From the NCBI GenBank assembly GCA_963920665.1, contig OY987271.1, forward strand, positions 9,737,350-9,801,349: a DNA stretch of 64,000 nt, given 5' to 3'. Origin of the DNA: Straminergon stramineum (Eukaryota; Streptophyta; Bryopsida; Hypnales; Calliergonaceae). The notes under the pieces were generated by a model that was not told the DNA's origin, ran no database searches, and was given only the letters and a program-made list of their open reading frames with translations. The translations under genes and the position numbers were made by a program. Below are positions 48,701-60,417 of this stretch, in pieces (positions within the stretch are counted from its first letter, which is position 1; each line of letters opens with the position of its first letter).

Positions 48701-49686
48701 CTTCTCACTAAACTTGCGAAGAGCATTTCGTCCCTCAAGAACGAGTTTGAGGATTGAGGTCTGCTGAAGACACCAATTTTTCCAAGTGCCGCCTTCAGCT
48801 GTTACAAGTGAGTTCAGAGAAACACTTTGTGTTTGCAGTCGGACAACAAAACGCAAGATTAGGTGCTGGAACAGTAGCTTAACCATTTTTCTTTTGGGCC
48901 CTTTGATCCTCGTTTGATCATAACGAGGCGTAGCTGTAACAAATTTACAACAGATTCACTTGGATTTTCTGGAGGAAGTACAGAAGGTTCATGGCAACGA
49001 ACTTGCCATTTTGATTGATATGTTTTGTGATAACCATGCCATTATGTGCATGAATGCTCAGGTCTTATTGACAGGGTATAGTCTGTTGATGTATATATCA
49101 ATTATTATGGCAATACAACTACTTCCTTTCTTTGGTAGCAATTGAGTTCCATGCTGTTCTGTTCTAGTTTACTTGAATACACTTTATTTTCCATTTTCTC
49201 TTGAATTTGAGATTTTGCTTATAGTGTAGTGGTTGTGTAGTCTGTGATCCTAATGTTTAGGGTAGTGATAGCATGAGTGTCCTCAATTGTTAGAAATGTT
49301 AGAACTTGAGATCTGAACAAGCAGCTTTGCTAAGGTAACAACACCTAAATGTGTCCAAATAAGGGTTTGAGAATTGTTCCTATAATTTGACTGAAGTTTT
49401 TGTTGGGTCTTGTTGGGTCTTGCTTGTTGGGTCATATGAATAAACTATGAATTTTCTAAGTGTTGAAAATAGGTGTATCTAAATTCAACCGTAGACTCTT
49501 ATGTATGGAGTGTGTATTGAACATTCTAGGTGGGAATCTAGAAAGGAAAATTTTACAAATAGGTCATATTTTTGTAGGGCTTTCTCCTTTGAAGCACAAC
49601 CTTGTACAAAAGTCGTAAATTTGTAGCTTTCCTCATATTTAGGATTATCCCTCATCTTTCAAGAAGTAATGAATATAGTAACTTAA
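48701..49686. other. 3' flank of the BED/SAM gene
   Basis: Likely 3' untranslated region followed by intergenic DNA. The open frames here show no recognised family. Confidence 0.45.
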
Positions 49687-49894
49687 CCTTTAAACTCCAA
49701 GTTGGTGATTGTGGAAATCATCACTTTTGGAACCATGTGACATTATCTACTTTAAAAAATAAATAAAAAGTATTCATTGGAAGATCTTCTTTTTCCACCC
49801 CTAACTCGAAGGATGAATAGTTGCACTTCTATTCTACACAAGAGAATTCCTTGTCATTCATTGGACAAAAAACATCTATTGTGTTGTTTATGGG
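49687..49894 (+). mobile_element. TTAA-flanked small TIR element, 208 bp
   Basis: Starts CCTTTAAACTCC after TTAA (49683-49686) and ends TTTATGGG before TTAA (49895-49898). Body matches 26411-26644 and inverted 27197-27418, sharing TTTTGGAACCATGTGACAT. Confidence 0.75.
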
Positions 49895-50410
49895 TTAAGG
49901 AACCTATTGAAGACTTTTTAACTTCATTGCATATATAGCATTTATTGATGCAAAAATATGTCCAATGACTACCATACCCAAGCGGTAGCCTTGGTTGAAA
50001 ATATTTCTAAAAATATATGCCAAAAATTTGAGGTAATCATTTTCATAAAATTGTATGGAGTTTTTTCTAATTTTATAAAATTATTTGATAATACTATTGA
50101 GCCTACTACCTAAGTGCAACATTATAACTAACACAGTTGTTCAACAATGTTCTAAAGGAAATTTAGAGATCATTAACTCCCCACCACTTAAGGGAATGAA
50201 ATACATCCCCTTTCCAAGGTATTCTGAAAATACTCCAGACATTGAGGGGTTAAAGCCTAGAGTCAAATTGGTTGAATTGAAGTTATCAATTTCCTACTTC
50301 CATTCAAAGCCTAAAAAAGCTATCCGCTTAGAAATTTGTTTGCTGAATATTTAGCTACAAGAAAAAGCAAAATATTCTTCATGTATGCTTTTACTTTTGG
50401 GAACATTTAA

Positions 50411-51362
50411 CCCCTACAGGACCAAACGGCGTTTTTTGGCAACATAGCGATTTTGGGCAGCTCACTACAAATGGAAATTTTTTTTTTTCTTTCAAATTTT
50501 CACACAACATGTGCCCGAGGAGTAGCTTTAAGGCCTGACAATTTTCATAACTTTTGAAGACATGGTTAAAAAGTTATTTAATGATATGTAGTTTTCATTG
50601 CTCGGCGGGTAGCTCAGGCAGTAAAAAAAACTTCTTTAAGAACCACTTTTTTTAAAATAAAAATTTGAAATTATTTTTCTAGATTTATATATGCATGGAA
50701 AGCTTTGAATCATTCGATTTTGATTTGTGAGATGAAAGTTATGAAGAGTTTTAGTTGTGGGTAGTTTGTGGGTAGTTTGTGGGTACTTATGGAATCTCCA
50801 CTATAAAATAAACTTTGAAGACCTTTATTTCACTCAATTTTCATTATTTTGTAAAAAAATAAAAATCTTAGTTGTAGATTGTTTATTACAACATGACAAC
50901 CATTGGGATTGGCATTTTTCAATTCCATAAATAAATTGTTAACAATTTAGTATTTTGAATCATTCTCTACTTCTTTCTAATTACTAATTTTTTCCTACAT
51001 GTTGTACAATTCGAAATGATCTAAAATTTTTCAATCATGTGGACAACTTGCCTTGAAGAATGAATCCAAAGAGTTACAATTGTTTTGGACATTTTTTCAT
51101 AATGATTTGACCTTGTGAAGTGCAGCTGCCCAGGTTTTTGCAGGGCCAAAAAATGGCTTTTTGTCAATTTAAACGCTAATATCTTGCAATCTACATGGTG
51201 GAAATTTCTGAATTTTTTTCCACATCTTTTCAGCCCAACGTACTTCAAGATCTTACAGTCACATGTGTCCAAAAATGTATTTTTTCTTAAATTTGGTACT
51301 TGTACTAGAAATGACAGTTTTGAAACATTTTTGGTGAAAACATAGTCAAATACATTTAGGGG
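50411..51362 (+). mobile_element. TTAA-flanked TIR element, 952 bp (inverted-pair arm 1)
   Basis: Left end CCCCTACAGGACCAAACGG, right end ACATTTAGGGG, TTAA at 50407-50410 and 51363-51366. Its whole length is an inverted copy of 53254-54198, close to 88 percent by eye in the part I compared. Contains a short GTGGGTAGTTT triplication at 50756. No transposase. Confidence 0.85.
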
Positions 51363-51366
51363 TTAA

Positions 51367-53249
51367 CCTCAAAATGCCTAAGATGATATTTTTGTACTTT
51401 TGATGATTTTAGGGAAATAAAATAAAATTTTAGGGGGTACTTGAACTCATTTTCAATATTAGCTTTTGGATATTCCCTCCTTGTGATATTTTTGACTTTC
51501 CTTCATAAGAAAATGGCAAATCCAAGGATCACATTATAGTGTATTTTGGCAATTTATGGTCCATTCTCTTGGTCTAAATTTTAGCCAAGAATTGATCTTT
51601 TTTTATTATCTGAGACCAACTAGTGAAACAAAGCTTACCAAGTCCACTTTCTACTTCCAAATTATAAACTTTGAGGAATTTTTAAACTCCATTTTTTATT
51701 GTATTTTTCCTATAATTGTAGAATGTTGATTTTATGATTTTAGAATTGAATGACATGGTAAATTGATTTGTACAAAAATGTTGAATACTATAGTATAGGC
51801 CTAAAGGATAAATTTCAAATTCTTTCATCATAATTTGTGCTCCTTCTATTCCAAATGATCTTCCAGTTTATTATAATGTTTTTGTCCCAAAATGGTCTTC
51901 CAATTGCTCAAATATGATCATCTTTGCCCTTGAAGATTTAGTGATTGGACAACAAACTTCATTAAAAAATACTTAGAAACGAGATGAAATAGTATTATTT
52001 TCAGCTTTAATCCTAAATTTTTTGCCCAATTGCAAGATCATTTGGGAAAAGAGAGTATTTGATATGAATTTTTTTACTTTTTATTCAAAAATTCACAGTA
52101 ATTTTGAATATTCATAAAGAAATTTGAAGTATATATGACTTATATAAAATGTGCGGTTTCATATATAATTGCAAAATGGGAACATACAAAGAGGACTTTG
52201 AAGTTTGAAAAACTAAAGATAGATCCATCTTTTCAAGTCAACCCTATTCTACCACTAAGGAGAAAAAATGTCCTAACTATTGGAAAGATTTGTAGAGAAT
52301 AGAAAACAATTGTTTTTCATCCCAAAAATTTGTATTCAATAGGACCAATGGTATGCGAGTGTAGGCACCAAATATTCAATGAATGATGATAGCAAAAAAT
52401 TTAGAAAAATGTTGATTCCCAAAATATGGATTACCCCATAGTAGAGTTGATTGTAAAGTTCTCCCTAATTTGTACTAGGTGTGTTAAAGGAAGGCTTAAT
52501 GAAGAATAGTACAAAAGAAACAAACATCAAATTCCACGAGACCCCAATTTTGGTGCTTAAAAGAGTTTCATCTTGAGTTTTTTCCAAACTCTAGCTCCTA
52601 GTAAGTCCTTCATTTCACACACTTTAACCCTAAAAGACGTGGCCCCTTGTGACCAAGGTAGTGGCCAAAATTCTCCAATTCTTCACTCAATAGGTGCATT
52701 CTCTTTTTCTACAATCAACAATGTCCTTCCAGGGTTAAGATGAACTCTAGTGTATTTTGGCAATTTGTGCTCTTTTTTGTAAATTTGAATTTATGCCACG
52801 AAGAAGATTGAAAAAAAATTTAAGCCCAAATATTGAAATGAAGCTTATCAAGTCTAGATTCTACTCCAATCTAAAATTTTGAAAAATTCCTAAAATTCAA
52901 TATTTTACTAAAATTTGAATTTTGGGCCTATAACCATGGAGAGCTAATTTTCTCATTTTAAAATGATATGATAAGTTTTTTTGCATCATGATGTTCTTCA
53001 TTTAATGCACACTTATAGAGAAGAATATATTGTATCTCATATGAATTATTTCACTTGTTATTCAAAAGTTCATAATAATTTCAAATTTTCACCAAAAACA
53101 TCTAGAATTTTTAATAGAGGTCTTATGACTTAATCTTTGAAAAATAAAAAGTAAAAATTTTGTCAATCATTTTTCAAAGGAAAAATAAAGCATCGAAGGT
53201 AGAAGACTTGATGTTTGACCACACAATCCTAGACTCTAGCATTTTAGGA
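51367..53249. other. AT-rich spacer between the inverted arms
   Basis: About 1.9 kb of AT-rich DNA with no gene. Contains the 107-bp element and otherwise unassigned repeats. Confidence 0.5.
52628..52734. mobile_element. Very short TTAA-flanked TIR element, 107 bp
   Basis: CCCTAAAAGACG at the left and TCCTTCCAGGG at the right, with TTAA at 52624-52627 and 52735-52738. It lies between the two arms of the inverted pair. Confidence 0.6.
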
Positions 53250-53253
53250 TTAA

Positions 53254-54198
53254 TCCCTAAATGTATTTGACTATATTTTCACCAAAAACGCTCCAAAACT
53301 GCCATTTCTAGTACAAGTACCAAATCTTAGAAAAAAATACATTTGGGGGCACATGTAACCGTAGGATCTTGTAGTACGCTCGGTTGAGACAATGGAGAAA
53401 CAATTTCAGAAATTTTCACCGAGTAGATTGCAAGATATTAGTGTTTAGATTGACAAAAAGCCTTTTTCTGGGCCGTGCAAAAAACCGGGCAGCTGCACTT
53501 CACAAGGTCAGATCATTACGAAAAAATGTCCAAAATGGTTGTAACTCTTTGGATTCACTCTTCAAGTCAAGTTGGCTACATGCTTGAAAATTTTTAGATT
53601 ATTTGGAATTGTACAACATATAGGAAAAAATTAGTAATTAGAAAGAAGTAGAGAATGATTCAAAACACTAAATTGTTAACAATTTATTTATAGAATTGAA
53701 AAATGTCAATCCCAATGGTTGTAATGTTGAAATAAACAATCTACAAATAATGTTTTTATTTTTTTACAAAAATAATAAAAATTGTGTTAAATAAAGGTCT
53801 TCAAAGTTTATTTTAGAGTGGAGATTCCATAACTACCCACAAACTACCCATAACTAAAACTCTTCATAACTTTCATCTCATAAATCAAAATGGAATGATT
53901 CAAAGCTTTCCATATACATATAAATCAAGAAAATCAACTTCAAATTTTTATTTTTTTAAAAATGATTTTTAAAGAAGTTTTTTTGCTGCCCGAGCTGCCC
54001 ACCGAGCAATGAAAACTACATATCATTAAATAACTTTTCAACCATGTATTCAAATGTTATGAAAATTGTCAAGCCTTAAAGTTACTCCTCAGGCACACGT
54101 TGTGTGAAAATTTCAAAGAAAAAAAATAAAAATGTCATCCATAGTGAACTGCCCCAAATCACTATGTTGCCAAAAAACACCGTTTGGTCCTTTAGGGG
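53254..54198 (-). mobile_element. TTAA-flanked TIR element, 945 bp (inverted-pair arm 2)
   Basis: Left end TCCCTAAATG after TTAA (53250-53253), right end GGTCCTTTAGGGG before TTAA (54199-54202). Inverted copy of 50411-51362. The short open frames inside are not conserved as protein. Confidence 0.85.
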
Positions 54199-54202
54199 TT
54201 AA

Positions 54203-55059
54203 TCCCTAAAGGACCAAATATATGCAATCCAAGTCCACGAAAATGCAATTTCTCGTCCATCAATTTTTTTGAAGATTCTTCTATTCATTCTCTAACATTT
54301 GTACATTATAGATTTTGAAGATTTTGTTTTGCAAATATTCTATAGCTCAAAGGATATTCGTAGGTCTAGCTTCAAAAAAGAACTCTTTTAGTTCAAAAAA
54401 TGACCTTTCAAAAATGACTTGAATAAAGAAGTAACATAAAATTCTTAAAAAATCACTATGATTAGAACTGAGCATTTTGAACTAAGGAAAAAATTCTTGT
54501 AAAAATCATAAATATTCAATCTACAATCAATTCTAGAAGAAATTATTGAAAAATATAGGTTTGTATACTAGATGATCTAGCTATATGGATATGATCAATG
54601 GATCATATTTTACAACTTTTCTTTGAGAGTCATCATTGAATTCTTCTTCTAAGTTGCGAGCCTGGTGATATGCAATAATAAAAGATACAACCTGATGAAT
54701 GAGAAAGTAATCATATTATGATTGAATACAACTCACAACCCTGTAGAATGAGCTTTTGTCTGAAAAAAAGATTTGAGTGCCTAAGTGTGACTAAATGTGA
54801 CTGTATGTAAATGAAGGAATTGTATAAACATATTGGAAAGCCAATCCCCCCATAAATCTCACGCAAAAGTCTGCACAACAAAATGAACTCACAGCAAAAA
54901 GGAGCTATAATCAAACTACAAAAATTCAGCAACAATAGGTGTTGCACCTCTTCAAGCATTGTGATTTTTTCCAGAAAATGGTCGCATATCTCAAAATATT
55001 GTTCTATCCAATATCTGAAATCATGCAAACATCCAGAGATTTGTAATGCCCTTTAGGGG
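54203..55059. mobile_element. TTAA-type TIR element abutting the previous one, 857 bp
   Basis: Starts TCCCTAAAGGACC directly after the TTAA that ends 53254-54198, so the two share one target copy. It ends ATGCCCTTTAGGGG followed by ATAA, a mutated target. The body differs from its neighbour. Confidence 0.7.
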
Positions 55060-55421
55060 ATAAGCCTGAGTCCCCAAAAGATCAATAGGACTTGCATGAA
55101 AGACCCACTTCAATTCGTCTGCAGCCTCTCACAATGTAATTAATCAGGTCCCGGCAGCATGGCACTTGAAATAAAATTAAGAGTTGCAGTGCCTGAATGT
55201 TCCTTAGCTTCCTTACAGAACCATAAAAGCTCGCATACCTTCGTTGAAAAGTAACTCTACTACCGGAACATTTAAATTATACTACAATCGTACTAAATCC
55301 TATAGCTACAAAACCTTATCGAAAAATCATAAGAAGTATCATACAGCATTCTCTAGGTAATTGGGAAAAGGAGGAAGAAGAAGAGGAAGATACAAGGCAG
55401 GCAAGCAAGCGCAGAGAGGAT

Positions 55422-58229
55422 TTACAACGTTAGATGTCTTGGTTGGGAAGGTTGGGTGGCAGTACGAGAAGCCCGGCTCAACCGCTCACGACGAGCTTCA
55501 ATCACACAAATGCAACGCACACTGGTCAGATTAAGGCATCCGCTTGTGATGACAGACCTGCGCTCTGGACACGTATGCAGTTGTGGAAAGGTATCACACA
55601 AGGCCTGCACAGCTTGAGCGGACAAAGCCGTGCAGCCACTAAGGTTGAGTGACACTAGGCCATAGCCTGCAGGATCCCTTAGATAGGAAGTATCAAACCC
55701 CCCACCCTTGGATGTACTGATGACGTTGCTATTGCAGCTGCTTCCGCTGCTGGAACTGCAGCTCCCTGCGCTGCTATAGCCGAAGGAACTTCGGCTGGTG
55801 GTGGGATACTCGTTGCGGTCCCGAACTCTCGTGTTGGAGCCTGTGCTGCTGCTCCGTTTGTTGCTTCGCAATGCGTCTCTGCGTTTGCTGCTGTTCACGA
55901 GGGAGTAAATGGCGACGTCGGTGATGTTGCGGCAGCAGTGGAATCCCAGGACTCGTAAACGAAGGCAGTTGTCGGCCAAGATGATTACACTTTGATCTGT
56001 GGGTGGGCAAAGTTAGTGGAAACGTCTGAGGTGGAGAAAAGAACTGGGTTGATTATGGACCGTGATCTGAATTCTAACTATCCTGAGTAAAGACGGCATT
56101 ATCAGAAGTTTGATCGACGCAAGAATTGTTCCATATAAGATCGATGACATATTAAGTAAAAGTTATGTTGGACAAACCTGTAATCTGTAGGCACCCACAG
56201 AAATCAACAAATCGTAAATCGCGGCACCCACGTGCCAATGCGGTTACACCCACATCTGTTATTTTTTCACACCATCCTACATTCAGGTATTGCAGCCCAC
56301 TACAATTTTGAGCTAAAGCCTGCCAAGCAAAATTCGCAGAGCCTGTCAGTAATGCCTCCATCAACCCCAGTGAGCTTGCCGAGATCTTAAGTAGAAATGA
56401 ACAAAAATGAACACAAGAGAGGAGATAGAAAGGCAACTCAGTTTCAAAAGAAATTACACAATATCAGAGATCAAATATTATGATGCGTCACAAGCTTGAA
56501 AACCTTACCACCAAAGCAGCATCAGAGCCGGCATTATCACAACCACAGAGGTTCAGGTGCCTCAGGTGCTTGCAATGCTGCGCAAGTCCAACAAGTCCAG
56601 CTTCAGAAACGCCCACACAACCACTGAGGTCCAACTTCTCCAGTAAAGGGCAGCCATTGGAAAGAGCGATTAACGAAACATTTGTAAGGCGTGTTCCATT
56701 CGTCAAGTCCAAGGACCTCAATTCATGCCAATGAGCAACACCTGCTCTCATAGCATCGTCCGTGAGATACGAACAGCGTCGAATACTGCAATTTTCGAGG
56801 CGGGAGAACTTATGCGCCACAGATTGTACTAGGTTGCTCACGCTTTTTTTACACCTGAACAATCGATTCTTTCAAGTTTAAATTTCAATAAACGGCCCAT
56901 GACGAGCTGGGGAATCGTAAATAATCAGATGAATGAACTGTCATTCTTACCATGCAAAAGAAAGGTCAGTAACCCCCGCACAAATGGAATCTCGCCACCC
57001 AGTGCACACCCCTGTGGCTACCACCACTGTCCTATCATCCCCGAGTGCTAAAATTCGAACTAACAGCTCCATTGGCATGTCCTTCCACTTAGATTCAGCC
57101 GTATCCCCCTGTTTTTCGTCTACAGCATCCTCTGACCCCATGCCTATAACTCTTTTCTGCATCATCTTCTTCCACCTATGTTTCATATCACGAGGAGCCG
57201 ACTCCATCTCATCATCTTCAGAGACCCAGAACAGGCCGGAACTTTGAGGCAAACCTTTCCACGTCATCCTCTCGAACATTCCCAAGGAGTCCAAGTCACT
57301 ACCGTCGACACCAACTTCCGATGTGTAGTACCCGGCTTGAGGGTCATATATTTGCCCTGAACAAGTAACCATAAACCACATCTTTGACAATTAAATTCGA
57401 AAGGCAATGACGGTGAATGCGAAAAACTGATATGTATTAATAATTGATCTTTAATTAAAAAGGGGGGACTGAACCCTTGTATCCACCGAAGATCGGGTAT
57501 GACGAAAAATTTATCAATTTGAAATGCCCAATGTTAGTAACAGTCCTTCATACAAAATCCTAATTCAGAATCGCTTTTATTGTAAACATTCATCGTTTGA
57601 TTCTCAGCCTAAAGTACCAAAATCTTTCATTCGGAGCCACTATGCTAAACGAGTTGAGTTTTTGAGGAAGTCGAGCAAATGTCACCACTGCGAGAAGTAA
57701 AACTTACCCGCGCATGGGTCAAAAATTCTTCCCTACTTTGAATCAAGAATCTATATTGCAAAAAATGCGACACTGATAGGATGCACAGTTCTAAAAATTA
57801 TGCTAGCTACGTGACTGTACCATAAGTCCATCCTTTAAAGCCGCTTATGGCAAAATACTTGCAACCCTAATCAAATGTCCAAAATAGTCCAGCAGACGTA
57901 CTGTTTTACCAACTGACCTCGGGAAAGAGAATCCAGTCTCAAATCTCAAGAGATGTTATGGACAAGGCTCTTGAAAACGGAGTGAGAAAGAACAGCAAAC
58001 TGACAAGACTTTCGTCTACAAATTGCAGAGAGATAAGAGAAGATACCAGCCACACCAAATCACTGAACAATTTTCATAGAAGATCCGTCATTCAAAAAAG
58101 ACCCTAGGTAGCCTTTACCCTAAACAAGTCTCCTCAATTTTGTCGCATTTTTTAAAAGGACCTTCGCAGCAGAAATAAGCAAGAAACCAAAAAGCAAAGC
58201 GTCGTTTGCTCACCTTCTCTGGAATCCAT
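55422..58229 (-). CDS. SKP2A: F-box/LRR protein, SKP2-like
   Basis: F-box proteins recruit substrates to SCF ubiquitin ligases; Arabidopsis SKP2A directs turnover of cell-cycle factors such as E2FC and DPB and binds auxin. Exons on the reverse strand: 58229-58214, 57356-56951, 56854-56509, 56319-56178, 55996-55422, phases 1/2/0/1; 494 residues versus about 360 in SKP2A. The F-box begins WKDMPMELLVRIL (96-) and continues DDRTVVVATGVCTGWRD. Cys-containing LRRs follow: LENCSIRRCSYLTDDAM, LEKLDLSGCVGVSEAGL, LNLCGCDNAGSDAAL, LNVGWCEKITDVGV, VDFCGCLQITG and FHCCRNITDVAIYSL. The C-terminal LSAQAVQALCDTFPQLHTC and SGCLNL matches SKP2A. Additions are an acidic N-terminal region (about 1-95) and a Ser-rich stretch (about 340-395) between the last repeats. 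The tiny first coding exon ending GAAG gives the only good frame into exon 2. Confidence 0.9.
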
Positions 58230-58307
58230 GTTAATCTAGTTCCAATGCCTTCGCCCAATGAGTCTATGCATCCACTCGATTGCGGCGTCAAAGGCACAAC
58301 GATACTC
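58230..58307 (-). promoter_or_regulatory. 5' leader exon of the SKP2-like gene with a short uORF
   Basis: Between a TTTGCAG acceptor and the start codon lies a short upstream ORF with its own ATG at about 58263 (11 codons, MHRLIGRRHWN, ending TAG) that stops before the main ATG. Its effect on translation is not known. Confidence 0.5.
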
Positions 58308-59843
58308 TGCAAATTTCACAAAAGTAGGTGAACAATACACAATTGAACACTATGCCACATGCCAAAACAATTGGAGGCACACAACCGTTCGCTTCAAAAC
58401 AAAATGCACGCAGCGACATAAACAACAGACGCAAATAGTCGGGAATTCTATTCCCCTAAAAGGACGAGAAGAAGACTCCAATCAAGTGACCTACTGTCTC
58501 CTCCATAACCAAAGTCATTCCTCAAATCCAGAGCACTCTCTTGCCTTCACATAATCAGCTGTAAAGCCAAAAGAAGAAACAGAGAGCTTGAACAATTACA
58601 AAACCAAGAGGTGCGAGCGACTGTAGTTGTAGGTAAGAGAACGCTGCGAGACACACGGGGTGCAGGCTACCACGAAAGACGGAATAGAATTACACCCGAC
58701 CCGAACTGCGCGAAAAGAATTCTCCTTAACCATAAAAACCTTGACTTCAATAAAACCAGACCATTGCTAACTCACCGCTGGACTCAAAAGAACGTTAATT
58801 AATCACCATCTCCGCCGTCGCCATATACAGCGACACAAACGGCAATTAAAAAAACGCACATGAACTCAAACCGAGTGAATTCAACACCATACCAAGTATT
58901 AACGTCGCTCCACCAATCAAAATTCTTCACAATCGAAAAACAAACGCGCTCCAAGAAATTGGCGACTCACACCTACTTCTTCACCAGCCGCACCTTCCTT
59001 GAGCACAATTGTAAAGAAAGAACGCCGAACACGCCTCACGAACAATACGAAAGCGATCAATTCTCTACGAACACTAAAATTCTCCAAAAGCACGTCGCTC
59101 CCAAACCCGCGCGGATCAAAAACGACACTCCAAATTCAGAATCCTCGCGACCGGCTGCTTTTATTATAAAAAACGCCTCACATGAAGCAGACGGATGGCA
59201 AGCACACTCCAAGTCTCCGATTGTTACTAAGTTGCGAGAATCACGAACGAAGTACGCAAGCGGCAGAAAGAAGAAGAAAGCGTCGCGTTCTCTGAACTCA
59301 GGACATCGTGACAAGAATTGAAAGAAGAATTGGGAGAATTGCGAGAGGCAGCGTGAGAAGGTGACACGAAGACTGACGATGGTGTTCTCGTCTTGTTGGC
59401 AACGTTGCGCACGAGCGATTTCGGCAGTGGAGGAATCCGGAAAGGGGAAGCAAAACGGGAAGCAAGAGGAGCTTGGAGAAGCTGCGAGGTGGAAGCACGC
59501 TAGCAGGAACCTCCACTGCCACGCTTCCTGGTTCACTCCTGTGTGAACGGGACTCTTTTGAGGTCGCGTTCACACCTTGGGAGGCGTCCAAGGGTTTGGG
59601 TGGGAGAATCTGCAGGCGCCGCCTACTGCTGCCTATACTGAATATTCTACTACCGTATGTATTATATTGGATTGGATTGTTCTCAATAGACCAATTATTT
59701 TGTATTCATAAAAGGTAGATATACCCAATTCCATGTGCCTATTTGAAAGCATGCCCTAAGAAAAATCTTGAAAATAAGTAGATATTAGGATTAATTGTAA
59801 AATGAACCACAATATGTAGAAGGGGTGTCCAAGGAAGGTTTAA
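58308..59843. other. Leader intron and promoter of the SKP2-like gene
   Basis: Probable first leader exon lies in the GC-rich part around 59300-59600, with a long intron to 58307. The overlapping open frames on both strands at 58860-59720 are not recognised as protein. Confidence 0.4.
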
Positions 59844-60413
59844 CCCGTAAGTGCTCCGACGTCCATTTTTTGGACGATGAACAAATTGAAACTCGAGTTT
59901 CATCCTCCTAACTATTTTCCTAACTGTTTGGATGAAAGTTAGTCCAATTTGTGGAGATACTTTATCGAGTTGTTGTCCTATCTAAGGGTTGGATTTGATG
60001 TTATTAGACTATATATTTTTCTAAAATTACAAATGTGCAAGGATGTCAAGTAGTCAAAGTGCATTGACTTTAGTTCAAAATTGGATTTGCCAAAATCAGG
60101 TCACAGATTTGAAGAATTAAAAAATTTCAAAAAATCACCAAGTGAAGAGAACCTCATTTCAAATCAATTCCAACAAATTTTAATCTAAAAATGATAATAT
60201 TTTGCTTGTAATCGAATTTTGAAGGAATTTTGGAATTTCTCTTTCAAAATTTATTAAAAAAATGATTGGTGATAGCATTGGTGAATCTAACTATACAGAT
60301 GGAATCTACAACTTTCATTTGTACATGAATTCCAAAATATGCTTCCCAATAGCACTTTATAATGATTTTTTTTCAAATTGCCAATTCTAGAGATGAATCT
60401 GGACATTTAGGGG
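59844..60413 (+). mobile_element. TTAA-flanked TIR element, 570 bp
   Basis: Left CCCGTAAGTGC, right TGGACATTTAGGGG, TTAA on both sides (59840-59843, 60414-60417). Same length as, and alignable throughout to, 42240-42809. Confidence 0.85.
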
Positions 60414-60417
60414 TTAA

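Noticed and set aside
50602..50625. GGGTAGCTCAGGCAG resembles a tRNA A box
   Set aside because: No B box or cloverleaf follows at the right spacing; it is internal to a TTAA element and present in the inverted copy too.
53384..53587. Similar peptides (FRNF-H/D-R-VDCKI) in short open frames at 53384-53587, 51021-51272 and 18430-18699, suggesting a shared protein
   Set aside because: They come from copies of the same repeat DNA. Frames are short and end at different places, so the similarity is nucleotide-level.
50411..54198. An LTR retrotransposon or autonomous transposon between the two 0.95-kb copies
   Set aside because: The copies are inverted, not direct, and the 1.9-kb spacer has no transposase, reverse transcriptase or integrase frame.
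58115..58312. Open frame reading SIVVPLTPQSSG before the SKP2-like gene as its N-terminus
   Set aside because: Its phase does not join the F-box exon. The frame with ATG at 58229 joins perfectly, so this is leader.
58860..59720. Long overlapping open frames on both strands
   Set aside because: GC-rich leader/promoter composition, frames on both strands, and no recognisable family.
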